A stretch of DNA of 41,489 bases from the NCBI GenBank assembly GCA_021741905.1, contig JAIOWZ010000009.1, positions 1 to 41,489 on the forward strand, in the 5' to 3' direction. Under the pieces are notes generated by a model. The model was not told where the DNA came from and made no database searches. It was given only the letters and a program-made list of their open reading frames with translations. The DNA comes from Candidatus Planktophila sp. (GTDB lineage Bacteria > Actinomycetota > Actinomycetes > Nanopelagicales > Nanopelagicaceae). Positions 10,368-20,104 of the stretch are shown here, in pieces (within the stretch, counting starts at the first letter, position 1; each line of letters begins with the position of its first letter). Both the position numbers and the translations under genes were made by a program.

Positions 10368-12712
10368 GCCTTCACCACCGTAACTACTGCGCCATGTGCG
10401 ACGCCTAGGTTTACTAACAATTGAGATCCGCGCGAATTACGTGGTGCCCATACTGCATCATCATGAATATTCTCAACCAGCGCAGAAAGTGTCACTGAAC
10501 CTTGAGTTGTTGAAATCTTAAGTTGATCTCCATCAACAACACCAATTGCTTCTGCTCGCTTTGGAGAAATAACTGCAACTGTTTGACGCGCAGTGCCTGC
10601 GAGGTTTTCTTCACCCTTTTGCAAAGTGCCAAGATCTAACAGGCGACGCCATGAAGTAATCAGCGCTTGATCTGCATTAAGAGCAGGTTGTGTTGAGGCG
10701 TTGACTTTGTTGAAGGAAACTCGTGCGCCATCCCACTTGCCAATTGATGCAATTTCTTTAATAGCCGCAGTAACGGTTCCCAAATTAAGAGAGATTCCCA
10801 TTTCCTGCGCGATCATTGAAAGAATTCGAAGATCACTACGATTTAATGAATCACTTACTGCTGCATCAAATGAACGTGCACGACCCTCCCAGTTAAGGAA
10901 AGAGCCAGACTTTTCAGTAATTGCAGCAACCGGCAAAACAACATTTGCTCGCTCTGTAACCGCACTTGGTGCAATTTCAAGTGAAACAACAAAAGCTTTA
11001 TCAAGGGCTGCCAAAGTTGCTTGGCTGTTGTCACCATCAAGTGGGTCAACTCCACCCACAACCAGCCCGCCTATAGATCCAGAATTAACCGCTTCAATAA
11101 TTTGTGAAGTGCTGCGACCAATCTCAGTTGGCAAAGAATCGGTGTTCCATAGAGCTGCAATGTCTACACGGGCCGCTGCATCTGTAACCGGGCGTCCACC
11201 TGGCAGAACATTGCCAATTGCTCCAGCCTCTAATGCACCACGCTCACCTGCGCGACGCGGGATCCAAGCAAGCTTTGCGCCGGATGAATCGGCAAGTGCT
11301 GCCACTGCGGTCAACGCACCCGCACTCTCTGCTGCTCGCTCCCCCACAAGAATCACAGACTTACTTGTTAATGACTGCGCTGCGATTGCGGCAGCTTCCT
11401 GTCCTGGGGCGACCTTTACAAACTCTGCCTTTAACTTGTCTACGGCAATTGATTCCTTCGAACCAATTGAAACAACCTTTAATGCACGCTTGCGGAACTG
11501 CTTATTAATACGCAAGAAAACGATAGGTGATTCTTCTTCTGGTTCAAAACCAACTAGGAGAACTTGGTCAGCCTTATCAATATCGCGATAGGTTGTTGAT
11601 GAACCAACAACTCGCGCTGCCAAGAATTCTCGCTCTTCATCCGATGAAAGACGTGAGCGGAAATCAATATCGTTAGTACCAAGTACAACGCGAGCAAACT
11701 TGCTATATCCATATGCATCTTCATAGGTTGTGCGACCACCAACAAGAACAGCTGACTTTGTAGCTTTTAATCCTGCCTCAGCAGCAGCTAATGCTTCAGG
11801 CCATGATGCTTCTTCAAGTATTCCCTCGGAGTTACGGATCTGTGGAACCTTGAGGCGATCAACGGCGGTTACATACTTAAATGCCCAACGACCCTTATCG
11901 CAATTCCACTCTTCATTAACAGATGCATCATCGCCTGCAAGGCGACGCAACGTCTTTCCGCGACGAACATCGGTGCGCATATCGCAACCTGAAGCACAGT
12001 GCTCACATGCAGATGGTGTTGACACTAAATCAAACGGACGTGCACGGAAGCGGTAAGCAGCACCAGTTAAAGCACCAACCGGACAGATCTGAACAGTGTT
12101 TCCAGAAAAATATGATTCAAAAGGTTTGTTCTCATAAATTCCAACTTGCTGCAGTGCGCCACGTTCATTCAAGGTAATAAATGGATCACTTGCAATCTGC
12201 TCAGAAAAACGAGTGCAACGAGCACATAAAACACAGCGTTCACGATCAAGAAGGACTTGTGAAGAGATATTGATTGGTTTTTCAAATGTGCGCTTTACCC
12301 CTTCAAAACGGCTTGAACCTTCTCCGGTACTCATTGCTTGGTTCTGCAATGGACACTCGCCGCCCTTGTCACACACTGGGCAATCAAGTGGGTGATTAAC
12401 AAGCAATAGTTCCATCACACCACGTTGTGCTTTTTCAGCAACTGTTGAAGTCAATTGGGTTTTCACAATCATTCCTGTCTCAACAGGAATTGTGCAAGAA
12501 GCTTGAGGCTTTGGAAAAGCACGACCATTAATTTCAATATCAACTAGGCACTGACGGCAAGCTCCAACTGGATCAAGCAGGGGGTGATCACAGAAACGTG
12601 GAATCTGAATTCCAAGTTGTTCTGCTGCACGAATAACTAATGTTCCCTTGGGAACAGTAACTTCGAAACCGTCTATTACAACGGTGATCATGTCCACTAC
12701 TTCAGTTGTCAT
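10364..12712 (-). CDS. nuoG: NADH-quinone oxidoreductase subunit G
   Basis: A 782-residue iron-sulfur subunit of the peripheral arm. Ligands visible: [2Fe-2S] N1b at C41, C52, C55, C73; N3 at H107, C111, C114, C120; N4 at C160, C163, C166, C210. C236, C239, C243 and C271 match the off-pathway N7 cluster, which many complexes I have lost. A molybdopterin-oxidoreductase-like domain follows, with no sign of a catalytic cofactor role. The ATG follows the nuoF TAA with no gap. A second Met at residue 8 (MITVVIDG) is an alternative start, but the first is in contact with nuoF. Confidence 0.95.
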   Translation of the reverse strand: MTTEVVDMITVVIDGFEVTVPKGTLVIRAAEQLGIQIPRFCDHPLLDPVGACRQCLVDIEINGRAFPKPQASCTIPVETGMIVKTQLTSTVAEKAQRGVMELLLVNHPLDCPVCDKGGECPLQNQAMSTGEGSSRFEGVKRTFEKPINISSQVLLDRERCVLCARCTRFSEQIASDPFITLNERGALQQVGIYENKPFESYFSGNTVQICPVGALTGAAYRFRARPFDLVSTPSACEHCASGCDMRTDVRRGKTLRRLAGDDASVNEEWNCDKGRWAFKYVTAVDRLKVPQIRNSEGILEEASWPEALAAAEAGLKATKSAVLVGGRTTYEDAYGYSKFARVVLGTNDIDFRSRLSSDEEREFLAARVVGSSTTYRDIDKADQVLLVGFEPEEESPIVFLRINKQFRKRALKVVSIGSKESIAVDKLKAEFVKVAPGQEAAAIAAQSLTSKSVILVGERAAESAGALTAVAALADSSGAKLAWIPRRAGERGALEAGAIGNVLPGGRPVTDAAARVDIAALWNTDSLPTEIGRSTSQIIEAVNSGSIGGLVVGGVDPLDGDNSQATLAALDKAFVVSLEIAPSAVTERANVVLPVAAITEKSGSFLNWEGRARSFDAAVSDSLNRSDLRILSMIAQEMGISLNLGTVTAAIKEIASIGKWDGARVSFNKVNASTQPALNADQALITSWRRLLDLGTLQKGEENLAGTARQTVAVISPKRAEAIGVVDGDQLKISTTQGSVTLSALVENIHDDAVWAPRNSRGSQLLVNLGVAHGAVVTVVKA

Positions 12713-13993
12713 TTACGCACCAGCTCCAGCAAACAATGTTGATGCAACTGGATCAAATGGACATCCACCTTGAGTTAGGTGGGCAATGTATTCATCGCGG
12801 AAATATTTAATCGAAGAAGTAATCGGGCTAGTTGCTCCATCACCAAGGGCGCAGAATGAACGACCCATAATGTTGTCACAGAGATCAAGTAACTTGGCTA
12901 GATCTGCTTCAGTTCCTTTTCCTGCTTCAAGGTCACGAAGGATCTGTACTAGCCACCAGGTACCTTCACGACATGGTGTGCACTTTCCACAAGACTCATG
13001 CTTGTAAAACTCTGTCCAACGCAATACCGCACGCACAACACAGGTTGTTTCATCAAATATTTGTAGCGCTTTTGTTCCAAGCATTGATCCTGCAGCTGCA
13101 ACACCTTCGTAATCCAAAGGAACATCAAGGTGTGCATCTGTAAACAGTGGTGTTGATGATCCACCCGGTGTCCAGAACTTCAATTTATGACCTGGGCGAA
13201 CTCCGCCAGCTAAATCTAGAATTTCACGAAGTGTGATTCCTAGTGGTGCTTCAAACTGACCTGGATTAACAACATGGCCTGACAAGGAGTAAAGAGTTGT
13301 TCCCTTGCTCTTTTCAGTTCCCATTGATTGATACCACTCTGCGCCGTTCTTAACGATTGCTGGAACAGATGCAATTGATTCAACGTTGTTTACAACGGTT
13401 GGACGGGCGTAAAGGCCTGCAATTGCAGGAAATGGCGGACGCAAGCGAGGTTGTCCGCGAAAACCTTCGAGTGAATCAAGCAAAGCTGTCTCTTCACCGC
13501 AAATATACGCACCAGCACCGATATGTAGAACAACATCTATTCCATTGCCAAGAATTCCAGCAGCATATGCATCTTCAATTGCTTGATTTACACGACGAAC
13601 AACATGTGTGACTTCACCGCGTATATAAATAAAGGCATGCTTTGCACGAATTGCATGGCACGCGATGATGCAGCCTTCAATTAACACATGTGGGTTAGCC
13701 ATCAATAGAGGCGTATCTTTGCAAGTCCCTGGCTCTGACTCATCAGCGTTAACAACTAAATAGTGATCCTTGTTATCTCCTTGAGGAATAAATCCCCACT
13801 TCATTCCGGTTGGGAAGCCTGCGCCGCCACGACCACGAAGTCCTGAATCTTTAACAAGTTGAATAATTGCATCTGGATCCATTGCAAGTGCTTTTGCAGA
13901 TGCTGTATATCCACCATGACGCTTGTAACCTTCAAGTGTGAATGAATCTTTTTCATCCCAATGAGCCGAAAGAACTGGAGCTAGCTTTGTCAT
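12713..13993 (-). CDS. nuoF: NADH-quinone oxidoreductase subunit F, NADH/FMN site
   Basis: A 426-residue subunit that oxidises NADH through FMN and holds cluster N3-type [4Fe-4S]. It has the Gly-rich NADH site GRGGAGFPTG (54-63), the FMN-region motif GAGAYICGEETALLDSLEG (159-177), and cluster ligands C335, C338, C341 and C381 (CGKCTPC... and FCALGDG). Length and order are canonical. The ATG overlaps the nuoE stop (TAATG). Together with NuoE and NuoG it makes this an NADH-using complex I, not an F420H2- or ferredoxin-dependent 11-subunit form. Confidence 0.96.
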   Translation of the reverse strand: MTKLAPVLSAHWDEKDSFTLEGYKRHGGYTASAKALAMDPDAIIQLVKDSGLRGRGGAGFPTGMKWGFIPQGDNKDHYLVVNADESEPGTCKDTPLLMANPHVLIEGCIIACHAIRAKHAFIYIRGEVTHVVRRVNQAIEDAYAAGILGNGIDVVLHIGAGAYICGEETALLDSLEGFRGQPRLRPPFPAIAGLYARPTVVNNVESIASVPAIVKNGAEWYQSMGTEKSKGTTLYSLSGHVVNPGQFEAPLGITLREILDLAGGVRPGHKLKFWTPGGSSTPLFTDAHLDVPLDYEGVAAAGSMLGTKALQIFDETTCVVRAVLRWTEFYKHESCGKCTPCREGTWWLVQILRDLEAGKGTEADLAKLLDLCDNIMGRSFCALGDGATSPITSSIKYFRDEYIAHLTQGGCPFDPVASTLFAGAGA

Positions 13994-14619
13994 TACTTGC
14001 CCTCTTTCGAAAGTTTCAAACCAAGCAAAGTTGGCTCTCCGGCTTGAACACCTTCATGTGCAAGTCCATCATTTAATCCTGCAAGAACTGCTGATGCCTC
14101 TTTCCATGTAACCAATTTGTTGGGGCCTCTAGTTGGTGGCTTTGGAGTTCCTGCACGCATTGAATCAACTAATTCTTTTGCAGACTCAACAGTTTGGTTG
14201 TCATAAAATTCCCAGTTAGCCATTACAACAGGTGCGTAATCACAAGCCGCGTTGCACTCAATGTGCTCGAGTGAAACTTTTCCATCAGCTGTGACTTCAT
14301 CATTTCCAATTCCAAGATGATCTTTGAGTGAATCAAAAATTGCATCCCCGCCCATAACGGCACACAAAGTATTTGTGCATACTCCCACGTGGTACTCGCC
14401 TACTGGTGTTGACTTGTATTGGGTATAAAAGGTAGACACAGCAGTGACTTCAGCAGCCTCTAACTGTAGAACCTTGGCAATAACTTCAATGCCTTCGTTA
14501 GTTACATACCCAGCTTTAGATTGCACGTAATGCAACAAAGGCATGATTGCAGAGCGAGGACGCGGGTAACGCTTGATAATTGAATCCATGATCTTGAAAT
14601 CTTCATCTGTGTATGCCAT
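13993..14619 (-). CDS. nuoE: NADH-quinone oxidoreductase subunit E, [2Fe-2S]
   Basis: A 208-residue thioredoxin-like subunit with the N1a [2Fe-2S] cluster. The four ligands are C81, C86 (CTNTLC), C122 and C126 (CNAAC). The helical N-terminal domain (about residues 1-70) is present, and a C-terminal tail of about 50 residues extends past the E. coli length. The ATG overlaps the nuoD stop (TAATG). Confidence 0.95.
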   Translation of the reverse strand: MAYTDEDFKIMDSIIKRYPRPRSAIMPLLHYVQSKAGYVTNEGIEVIAKVLQLEAAEVTAVSTFYTQYKSTPVGEYHVGVCTNTLCAVMGGDAIFDSLKDHLGIGNDEVTADGKVSLEHIECNAACDYAPVVMANWEFYDNQTVESAKELVDSMRAGTPKPPTRGPNKLVTWKEASAVLAGLNDGLAHEGVQAGEPTLLGLKLSKEGK

Positions 14620-15956
14620 TAGCGATCAACCCCTCCCATAACTGGATCGATTGAGGCCACCGCGCCGATGATGTCGGCAACCATGCCGCCTTCACTCATT
14701 GCAGCTGTTGCTTGTAAATTATTAAATGACGGCTCACGGAAGTGAACGCGATATGGACGAGTTCCACCATCTGACACAACGGATGCACCTAACTCTCCAC
14801 GCGGAGATTCAATCGCAACATATGCCTGACCTGCAGGAACATGGAAACCTTCCGTTACAAGTTTAAAGTGGTGAATCAAAGACTCCATTGATGTACCCAT
14901 AATCTGGCGGATGTGATCAAGTGAGTTACCAAGTCCGTCGCCACCCATTGCAAGTTGCGCGGGCCATGCAATCTTCTTGTCTGCAACCATTACTGGTGCA
15001 CCTTCAAGCTTATCTAACTTGACGACACATTGTTCAATAATGCGCAGTGATTGTTCTAATTCATTCATACGAATTAGGAAGCGGCCATACACATCGCAAG
15101 TATCTGCTGTTACAACATCAAAGGTGTAGTTTTCATAACCGCAATATGGTTGAACCTTACGAAGATCCCATGGCATTCCAGTTGAACGAAGAACTGGGCC
15201 TGTAATACCCAATGTTGTGCAACCAGCAAGATCTAAATATCCAATGCCTTGTGTGCGCTTCATCCAAATTGAGTTACCAATAAGCAATGTTGCGTTGTCT
15301 TTAAAGTTTTTGCGCATCAGCTTCACGCCATCGCGGATCTTTGTAAGAGCACCTTCTGGAAGATCTTGCTGCACTCCACCTGGGCGGATGTAAGCCATAT
15401 TCATACGCAAACCAGTAATCATTTCAAAGATTTCAAGAACTGTTTCGCGATCACGGAAAGCAAAAAACATAGGGCCCATAGCGCCTAATTCAAGGGCTCC
15501 TGTGCCAAGTGCAACCATATGGGAAGAAATACGGTTGAGCTCCATCATCATTACTCGAATTACTGAAGCGCGCTCTGGAACATCATCTGTAATTCCCAAA
15601 AGCTTCTCAACAGCTAAGCAGTAGGCAGTCTCGTTGTGCAGTGGTCCTAGATAATCCATTCGAGTTACAAATGTGGTTCCCTGAGTCCAATTGCGGTACT
15701 CCATGTTCTTTTCAATACCTGTGTGCAAATATCCAATTCCGCAACGTGCTTCTGTAACTGTCTCGCCTTCGAGTTCTAGCACCAAGCGAAGAACGCCATG
15801 TGTTGACGGATGCTGAGGACCCATGTTTACAACTACACGCTCTTCTTTTGTAGCACCAATGTCTTGAACTAGGGCGTCCCAATCTCCACCAGTAACAGAG
15901 AAAACTTTGCCTTCAGTTGTATCGCGCGAAGGAGCGTAAGGATCAAAAGTTGTCAC
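14619..15956 (-). CDS. nuoD: NADH-quinone oxidoreductase subunit D
   Basis: A 445-residue 49-kDa-type subunit that forms the quinone pocket with NuoB and NuoH. Typical blocks are '[20 protein letters not shown]', '[17 protein letters not shown]' and '[20 protein letters not shown]'. The C-terminus '[12 protein letters not shown]' is the conserved end. It is not fused to NuoC, unlike in E. coli. The start is a GTG in a GTGA overlap with the nuoC stop, with Shine-Dalgarno AAGGAGC five bases upstream. Confidence 0.96.
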   Translation of the reverse strand: MTTFDPYAPSRDTTEGKVFSVTGGDWDALVQDIGATKEERVVVNMGPQHPSTHGVLRLVLELEGETVTEARCGIGYLHTGIEKNMEYRNWTQGTTFVTRMDYLGPLHNETAYCLAVEKLLGITDDVPERASVIRVMMMELNRISSHMVALGTGALELGAMGPMFFAFRDRETVLEIFEMITGLRMNMAYIRPGGVQQDLPEGALTKIRDGVKLMRKNFKDNATLLIGNSIWMKRTQGIGYLDLAGCTTLGITGPVLRSTGMPWDLRKVQPYCGYENYTFDVVTADTCDVYGRFLIRMNELEQSLRIIEQCVVKLDKLEGAPVMVADKKIAWPAQLAMGGDGLGNSLDHIRQIMGTSMESLIHHFKLVTEGFHVPAGQAYVAIESPRGELGASVVSDGGTRPYRVHFREPSFNNLQATAAMSEGGMVADIIGAVASIDPVMGGVDR

Positions 15957-16579
15957 TTGTAGCTCCTTCTTTCACTAGGAGCCGGAATAGTTGCACCCTT
16001 GTACTCAACTGCAATTCCACCGAGCGCATAATCTTTACGTTGTGGGTGGCCTTCCCAGTCATCTGGCATCAAGATACGCGTCAAACCTGGGTGGCCATCA
16101 AAAATGATTCCGAACATGTCAAAAGTTTCACGTTCGTGCCAGTTATTGCCGGCCCACACTTCAACTAATGAAGGGATGTGCGCATCGCCATCTGCGACTG
16201 AAACTTCAAGGCGAATTCGCTGATTCTTAGTCATTGAAAGTAGTGGATAAACAGCATGCAATTCACGACCAGTTTGCTCTGGGTAATGAACACCATTAAC
16301 ACCCATGCACATTTCAAACTTCAATTTATCACGCAAAATTAATGCAACTTCAACTAACTTTTCACGCTTAACATGCAGCGTTATTTCGCCACGATCAACA
16401 ACAACGCGTTCGATTGCATCTGAAAAATCTGGATAGGCACGTTCTAGGTCATCGGCCACATCATCAAAATAACCACCGTATGGGCGCTCAGAAGAGCCTG
16501 CAGTACTAGCTTTACGAACTAACCCACCATAGCCAGATGTGTCGCCCGTGCCTTTTGCGCCAAACATTCCCTCACTCAT
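15953..16579 (-). CDS. nuoC: NADH-quinone oxidoreductase subunit C
   Basis: A 208-residue 30-kDa-type peripheral subunit. It contains the signature '[36 protein letters not shown]' (in pieces, about residues 148-184) shared by all NuoC proteins. The first 35 or so residues are Gly/Ser-rich and poorly conserved. The ATG overlaps the nuoB stop (TAATG) and the end overlaps nuoD by four bases. Confidence 0.95.
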   Translation of the reverse strand: MSEGMFGAKGTGDTSGYGGLVRKASTAGSSERPYGGYFDDVADDLERAYPDFSDAIERVVVDRGEITLHVKREKLVEVALILRDKLKFEMCMGVNGVHYPEQTGRELHAVYPLLSMTKNQRIRLEVSVADGDAHIPSLVEVWAGNNWHERETFDMFGIIFDGHPGLTRILMPDDWEGHPQRKDYALGGIAVEYKGATIPAPSERRSYK

Positions 16580-17136
16580 TACGCAAGCAAGCCCTTCATC
16601 TCGTGAGTTGGCTTTGCATTCATCGCTGCAAGTTCAACTTCCTTAATGATCTGAGCACGGTTTGCACCAAGCTTTGTCTCATTGATTTGTTCATGTAATT
16701 TCAAAATTGCATCAAGCAGCATTTCTGGGCGTGGTGGGCAACCAGGTAGGTAAATATCAACCGGAACAATGTGGTCAACGCCTTGAACAATCGCGTAGTT
16801 ATTAAACATTCCACCTGAAGATGCGCACGCACCCATTGCAAGAACCCACTTTGGTGCTGACATTTGATCATAAATCTGACGAAGCACTGGTGCCATCTTG
16901 TTAGAAACGCGACCCGCAACGATCATTAAATCTGCTTGACGTGGGGATGCGCGGAAAACTTCTCCGCCAAAACGTGCAATGTCATACTTTGCTGCAGATC
17001 CAACAGCCATCATTTCAATTGCACAACATGCAAGACCAAATGTTGCTGGCCACAATGAGTTCTTGCGCATATATCCAGCAAGTTTTTCAACTGTGGTTAA
17101 TAAGAAACCACTCGGAATTTTCTCTTCAAGACCCAT
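16579..17136 (-). CDS. nuoB: NADH-quinone oxidoreductase subunit B, cluster N2
   Basis: A 185-residue subunit holding the terminal [4Fe-4S] cluster N2, which reduces quinone. The ligands are the adjacent pair C37-C38 ([10 protein letters not shown]) plus C104 (MGACASSGG) and C133 (PGCPPRPE). '[18 protein letters not shown]' is also conserved. The gene begins three bases after the nuoA stop. Confidence 0.96.
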   Translation of the reverse strand: MGLEEKIPSGFLLTTVEKLAGYMRKNSLWPATFGLACCAIEMMAVGSAAKYDIARFGGEVFRASPRQADLMIVAGRVSNKMAPVLRQIYDQMSAPKWVLAMGACASSGGMFNNYAIVQGVDHIVPVDIYLPGCPPRPEMLLDAILKLHEQINETKLGANRAQIIKEVELAAMNAKPTHEMKGLLA

Positions 17137-17139
17137 TGT

Positions 17140-17505
17140 TTAGTCCCATTCCAATCCGCCGCGGCGCCACACATATGCATATGCAACAAAAACTGTTCCA
17201 ATAAAAATTGCCATTTCAACCAAACCAAACAAGCCAAGGGCATCAAATGAAACTGCCCATGGGTAAAGAAACACAATTTCAATATCAAAGATGATGAAAA
17301 GCATCGCAGTTAAGAAGTATTTGACTGGAAAACGTCCACCTTCGGCTGCTTGAGGCGATGGCTCAATTCCGCATTCATAGGCATCTAGCTTTGCTCGGTT
17401 GTATCTGGCAGGACCTGCGAGCGCGCCAGCAACAATCGAAAAGATCGCGAAGCCAAAACCAATAGCGCCAATCACTAAAATCGGAACGTATGGGTTCGAG
17501 GTCAC
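17140..17505 (-). CDS. nuoA: NADH-quinone oxidoreductase subunit A
   Basis: A 121-residue subunit with three transmembrane helices. The family block 'YECGIEPSPQAAEGGRFPVKYFLTAMLFIIFDIEIVFLYPW' (in pieces, residues 43-83) includes the loop cysteine and the membrane acidic residues DIE. It is the first gene of the nuo run. The start is a GTG. There is no Shine-Dalgarno sequence, but a TAGGAT box ends seven bases upstream, suggesting a leaderless transcript. The menG stop lies 40 bases upstream, so read-through from menG is also possible. Confidence 0.95.
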   Translation of the reverse strand: MTSNPYVPILVIGAIGFGFAIFSIVAGALAGPARYNRAKLDAYECGIEPSPQAAEGGRFPVKYFLTAMLFIIFDIEIVFLYPWAVSFDALGLFGLVEMAIFIGTVFVAYAYVWRRGGLEWD

Positions 17506-17512
17506 GGTCGAA

Positions 17513-17518
17513 ATCCTA
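17513..17518 (-). promoter_or_regulatory. Putative -10 box of the nuo operon (leaderless nuoA)
   Basis: TAGGAT on the minus strand, followed by seven bases and the GTG of nuoA. The spacing would place the transcription start at or next to the start codon. No -35 box is obvious. Confidence 0.5.
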
Positions 17519-17545
17519 AGGTCGATTGGCCTATGCCGCTGACCG

Positions 17546-18238
17546 CTAGCCCTTTATCCCGCTGTGAACTGCAACAACCCCGAAAGTTAGGTTCTTCCAG
17601 GTGACATCGATCCAGCCAGCTTTTTCCATGCGCACCGCTAAAGCCACTTGGTCTGGCCATGCCCGAATAGATTCGGCCAGATAGACATAGGCATCTGGGT
17701 TAGAGGCGGTCTGCTTGGCGATGGCAGGCAATAGCCGCATCAAATAATTCGTATAAATCGTGCGAAAGGGGCGCCATGTTGGATGGCTGAACTCAACAAC
17801 CACCATTCGTCCTCCTGGCTTGGTCACGCGACGGGCCTCTACAAGCGCCTTATCGAAATCGGCGGTATTTCGAAGTCCATAGGAAATAGTGACAACATCA
17901 AAGATCTCGGCCTCAAAGGGCAGATTGAGGGCATCTGCCTTGGAAAAGTTTAGATATGGGCGGGCTTTTCTGCCCTGAGCCAACATCCCCTCGCTGAAAT
18001 CAGTGGCAAATACCGTGGCTCCAGCCTTAAAAAGGGGTTCTGAGGAAGAGCCAGGCCCTGCCGCCAGATCCAAAATCACCATTCCGGGCTGTGGGGCGAT
18101 GATTCTCGTGGCCGCTTTGCGCCAAGCCTTCGTGCGGCCCAAACTCAAGAGGTCGTTGACTAGGTCATATCGCTTAGCGACTCCATCAAACATTGCCGCA
18201 ACCTCATCGGGGTCTTTGCTCAAATTAGCGCGGGACAT
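17546..18238 (-). CDS. menG: Demethylmenaquinone C-methyltransferase (UbiE/MenG)
   Basis: A 230-residue SAM-dependent methyltransferase catalysing the last step of menaquinone synthesis. SAM motif I is ILDLAAGPGS (55-64). The UbiE signature blocks 'MFDGVAKRYDLVNDLLSLG' (16-34) and 'ISYGLRNTADF' are present. The frame is open to a GTG at 18271. The ATG at 18238 is preferred because AGGGAG lies nine bases upstream (18248-18253) and the resulting N-terminus MSRANLSKDP matches actinobacterial homologues. It lies 40 bases before nuoA on the same strand, linking quinone maturation to complex I. Confidence 0.93.
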   Translation of the reverse strand: MSRANLSKDPDEVAAMFDGVAKRYDLVNDLLSLGRTKAWRKAATRIIAPQPGMVILDLAAGPGSSSEPLFKAGATVFATDFSEGMLAQGRKARPYLNFSKADALNLPFEAEIFDVVTISYGLRNTADFDKALVEARRVTKPGGRMVVVEFSHPTWRPFRTIYTNYLMRLLPAIAKQTASNPDAYVYLAESIRAWPDQVALAVRMEKAGWIDVTWKNLTFGVVAVHSGIKG

Positions 18239-18296
18239 AGGTGCATTCTCCCTTGAAGTAGGCTCATCCACAACTTAGATACATTGAAAGGTTCCC
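18239..18296. promoter_or_regulatory. menG / bioY divergent promoter region
   Basis: A 58-base gap serving menG (minus) and bioY (plus). On the plus strand TAGGCT at 18259-18264 is a -10 candidate for bioY, leaving a leader of about 25 bases that ends in a GAAAGG Shine-Dalgarno sequence. On the minus strand TAAGTT just upstream of the AGGGAG site could serve menG. I see no biotin-repressor (BirA/BioQ-type) operator that I can support. Confidence 0.35.
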
Positions 18297-18881
18297 ATGT
18301 CGCTATCTGCTACCTCCCTTCGCTCTTCACTTATCCCCCGCTCAACAGCGCTTTCACATGCTGTTTTGGTTGTCAGTGGAGTTCTTGGTTTAGCAGCATT
18401 GGCACAAATTGCGATTCCAGTGCCAGGTTCACCAGTTCCTGTTACAGGTCAAACTCTAGGTGTCCTGATTCTGGGAACTGCATACGGATCAACTTTGGGA
18501 TTTACAACTTTTGCGCTTTATATCTTGGCTGGAATTGCAGGTGCGCCAGTTTTTGCAGATGGTGGACAAGGATTAGATCGCATTGTTGGAGCAACGGGTG
18601 GATACCTAATCGGAATGTTGGTTGCAACTTTTGTTTTAGGACAGCTTGCACGATTCCGTTTAGATCAAAAATTCTTAACAGCTCTTCCATCGATGTTAAT
18701 CGGAACCATCACGACTTTTTCATTTGGTCTCATCTGGTTACACCAATACACCGGACAATCCTGGAGCTGGACATTTGAAAAGGGCTTAACCCCATTTATT
18801 GTTGGAGAAGTCTTAAAGATTGCAATTGCTGGAACATCCCTGCCTGCTATTTGGCGAGTTGTTAACCGCAAAAATTCATAA
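18297..18881 (+). CDS. bioY: BioY biotin transporter substrate-binding subunit
   Basis: A 194-residue membrane protein, the S component of an ECF-type vitamin transporter that binds biotin. The BioY signature 'IAIPVPGSPVPVTGQTLGVLILG' (in pieces, about residues 38-60) and 'GIAGAPVFADGGQGLDRIVGATGGYLIG' are present, with about six membrane segments. No energising subunits (BioM/BioN or EcfA/EcfT) are in the window, so it either works alone at low flux or uses a shared ECF module elsewhere. It lies two bases before menF on the same strand. The Shine-Dalgarno GAAAGG is upstream of the ATG. Confidence 0.94.
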   Translation: MSLSATSLRSSLIPRSTALSHAVLVVSGVLGLAALAQIAIPVPGSPVPVTGQTLGVLILGTAYGSTLGFTTFALYILAGIAGAPVFADGGQGLDRIVGATGGYLIGMLVATFVLGQLARFRLDQKFLTALPSMLIGTITTFSFGLIWLHQYTGQSWSWTFEKGLTPFIVGEVLKIAIAGTSLPAIWRVVNRKNS

Positions 18882-18883
18882 TA

Positions 18884-20104
18884 ATGTCACAACTGACTCC
18901 AATAACAACTACTCGCCTAGGCGAGCATCTGCCATTACTTGAATTACTTCCAGATGCTAACCCGCTTGCCTGGGTTCGTAGTGGCGATGGTTTAGTAGGT
19001 TGGGGAACATATGCAACTACAACAGTTAGTGGTCCACATAGGTTTGCCGATGCTCGTCATTGGTGGCAAAAACAATTAGAGAAGTTAGCGGTCACAAATA
19101 CTGTTCATGGCAGTGGAACAGGGCCTATTTTATTTACATCTTTTTCATTCTCTCCAGATGATGTTTCAGTCCTAGTAATTCCACAGGTGGTAGCTGGCTC
19201 TAAGGGCGAAAAGTCTTGGATTACCTGGATAGGTTCAGATCCTCAACCCGTTCTAAAGACCACCCCTGATGATGTTTCTAATGCAGAGATGACCTGGAAT
19301 GAGAATCCACAATCTGATATTGATTGGAAGAGTCGCGTTACCACCGCCGTTTCGCGTATTCAATCCGGGGTGTTAGACAAGGTTGTTTTAGCCCGTGATA
19401 TCACCATTAAATCCAATAAGAGTATTGATCCACGGGCAATCTTGAACCAGCTTGCAGTGGAATATCCAACAACCTGGAAGTATTCGATTTCAGGATTAGT
19501 AGGAGCAACACCTGAACTTTTACTTCGCTTATCGCGCGGAATGATCACTTCACGCGTCTTGGCAGGAACAATTAGCAAAACTGGTGATGATGCAAAAGAT
19601 TTAGCATTAGCAGCATCACTTGCGCGCTCATCAAAAGATTTAGCTGAGCATGAATATGCGGTGAGATCTGTGGCAGAGGCAATCGAGCCATTTTGTTCAT
19701 CAACAAATGTTCCGGAATCTCCCTTTGTTTTACACCTTGCAAATGTTATGCACCTTGCAACTGATGTGACTGGTGCATTGGTAGAAAAACTTGCTCACAC
19801 AGATGCATTTACAATTCTTGAGCAATTACATCCAACTGCTGCGGTGTGTGGAACTCCTCGCCCAATTGCTACTGCACTGATTAACGAGATTGAAGGAATG
19901 TCTCGTGGTCGTTATGCCGGTCCCGTTGGTTGGATCGATGCAGCAGGTGATGGAGAACTTGGGATTGCGCTTCGATGTGGCCAAATAAATGGAGACACTA
20001 TTCGCATTTTTGCAGGATGTGGAATTGTTGATGGATCAGATCCTGAGATCGAATTAGCTGAGACATATGCGAAGTTCTCACCTATGCGCAGTGCACTTAA
20101 ATAG
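18884..20104 (+). CDS. menF: Isochorismate synthase MenF
   Basis: A 406-residue chorismate-binding enzyme converting chorismate to isochorismate, the entry to menaquinone synthesis. C-terminal catalytic blocks are visible: 'GATPELLLRLSRGMITSRVLAGT', 'HPTAAVCGTPRPIA' and 'RGRYAGPVGWIDAAGDGE'. The N-terminal 150 residues are divergent, as usual. A siderophore isochorismate synthase (EntC/DhbC) is an alternative on family grounds alone, but the men neighbours argue for MenF. There is no Shine-Dalgarno sequence; the ATG lies two bases after the bioY stop, so translation is probably coupled. The 3' end overlaps menD by eight bases tail to tail. Confidence 0.91.
   Translation: MSQLTPITTTRLGEHLPLLELLPDANPLAWVRSGDGLVGWGTYATTTVSGPHRFADARHWWQKQLEKLAVTNTVHGSGTGPILFTSFSFSPDDVSVLVIPQVVAGSKGEKSWITWIGSDPQPVLKTTPDDVSNAEMTWNENPQSDIDWKSRVTTAVSRIQSGVLDKVVLARDITIKSNKSIDPRAILNQLAVEYPTTWKYSISGLVGATPELLLRLSRGMITSRVLAGTISKTGDDAKDLALAASLARSSKDLAEHEYAVRSVAEAIEPFCSSTNVPESPFVLHLANVMHLATDVTGALVEKLAHTDAFTILEQLHPTAAVCGTPRPIATALINEIEGMSRGRYAGPVGWIDAAGDGELGIALRCGQINGDTIRIFAGCGIVDGSDPEIELAETYAKFSPMRSALK

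Noticed and set aside
10701..11591. A 296-codon open frame antisense to nuoG.
   Set aside because: NuoG on the other strand has all expected cluster ligands and length; the antisense product is low-complexity Ser/Ala/Arg-rich with no family resemblance.
18239..18271. Upstream GTG start for menG at 18271.
   Set aside because: The ATG at 18238 has a Shine-Dalgarno AGGGAG at good spacing and gives the N-terminus seen in homologues.
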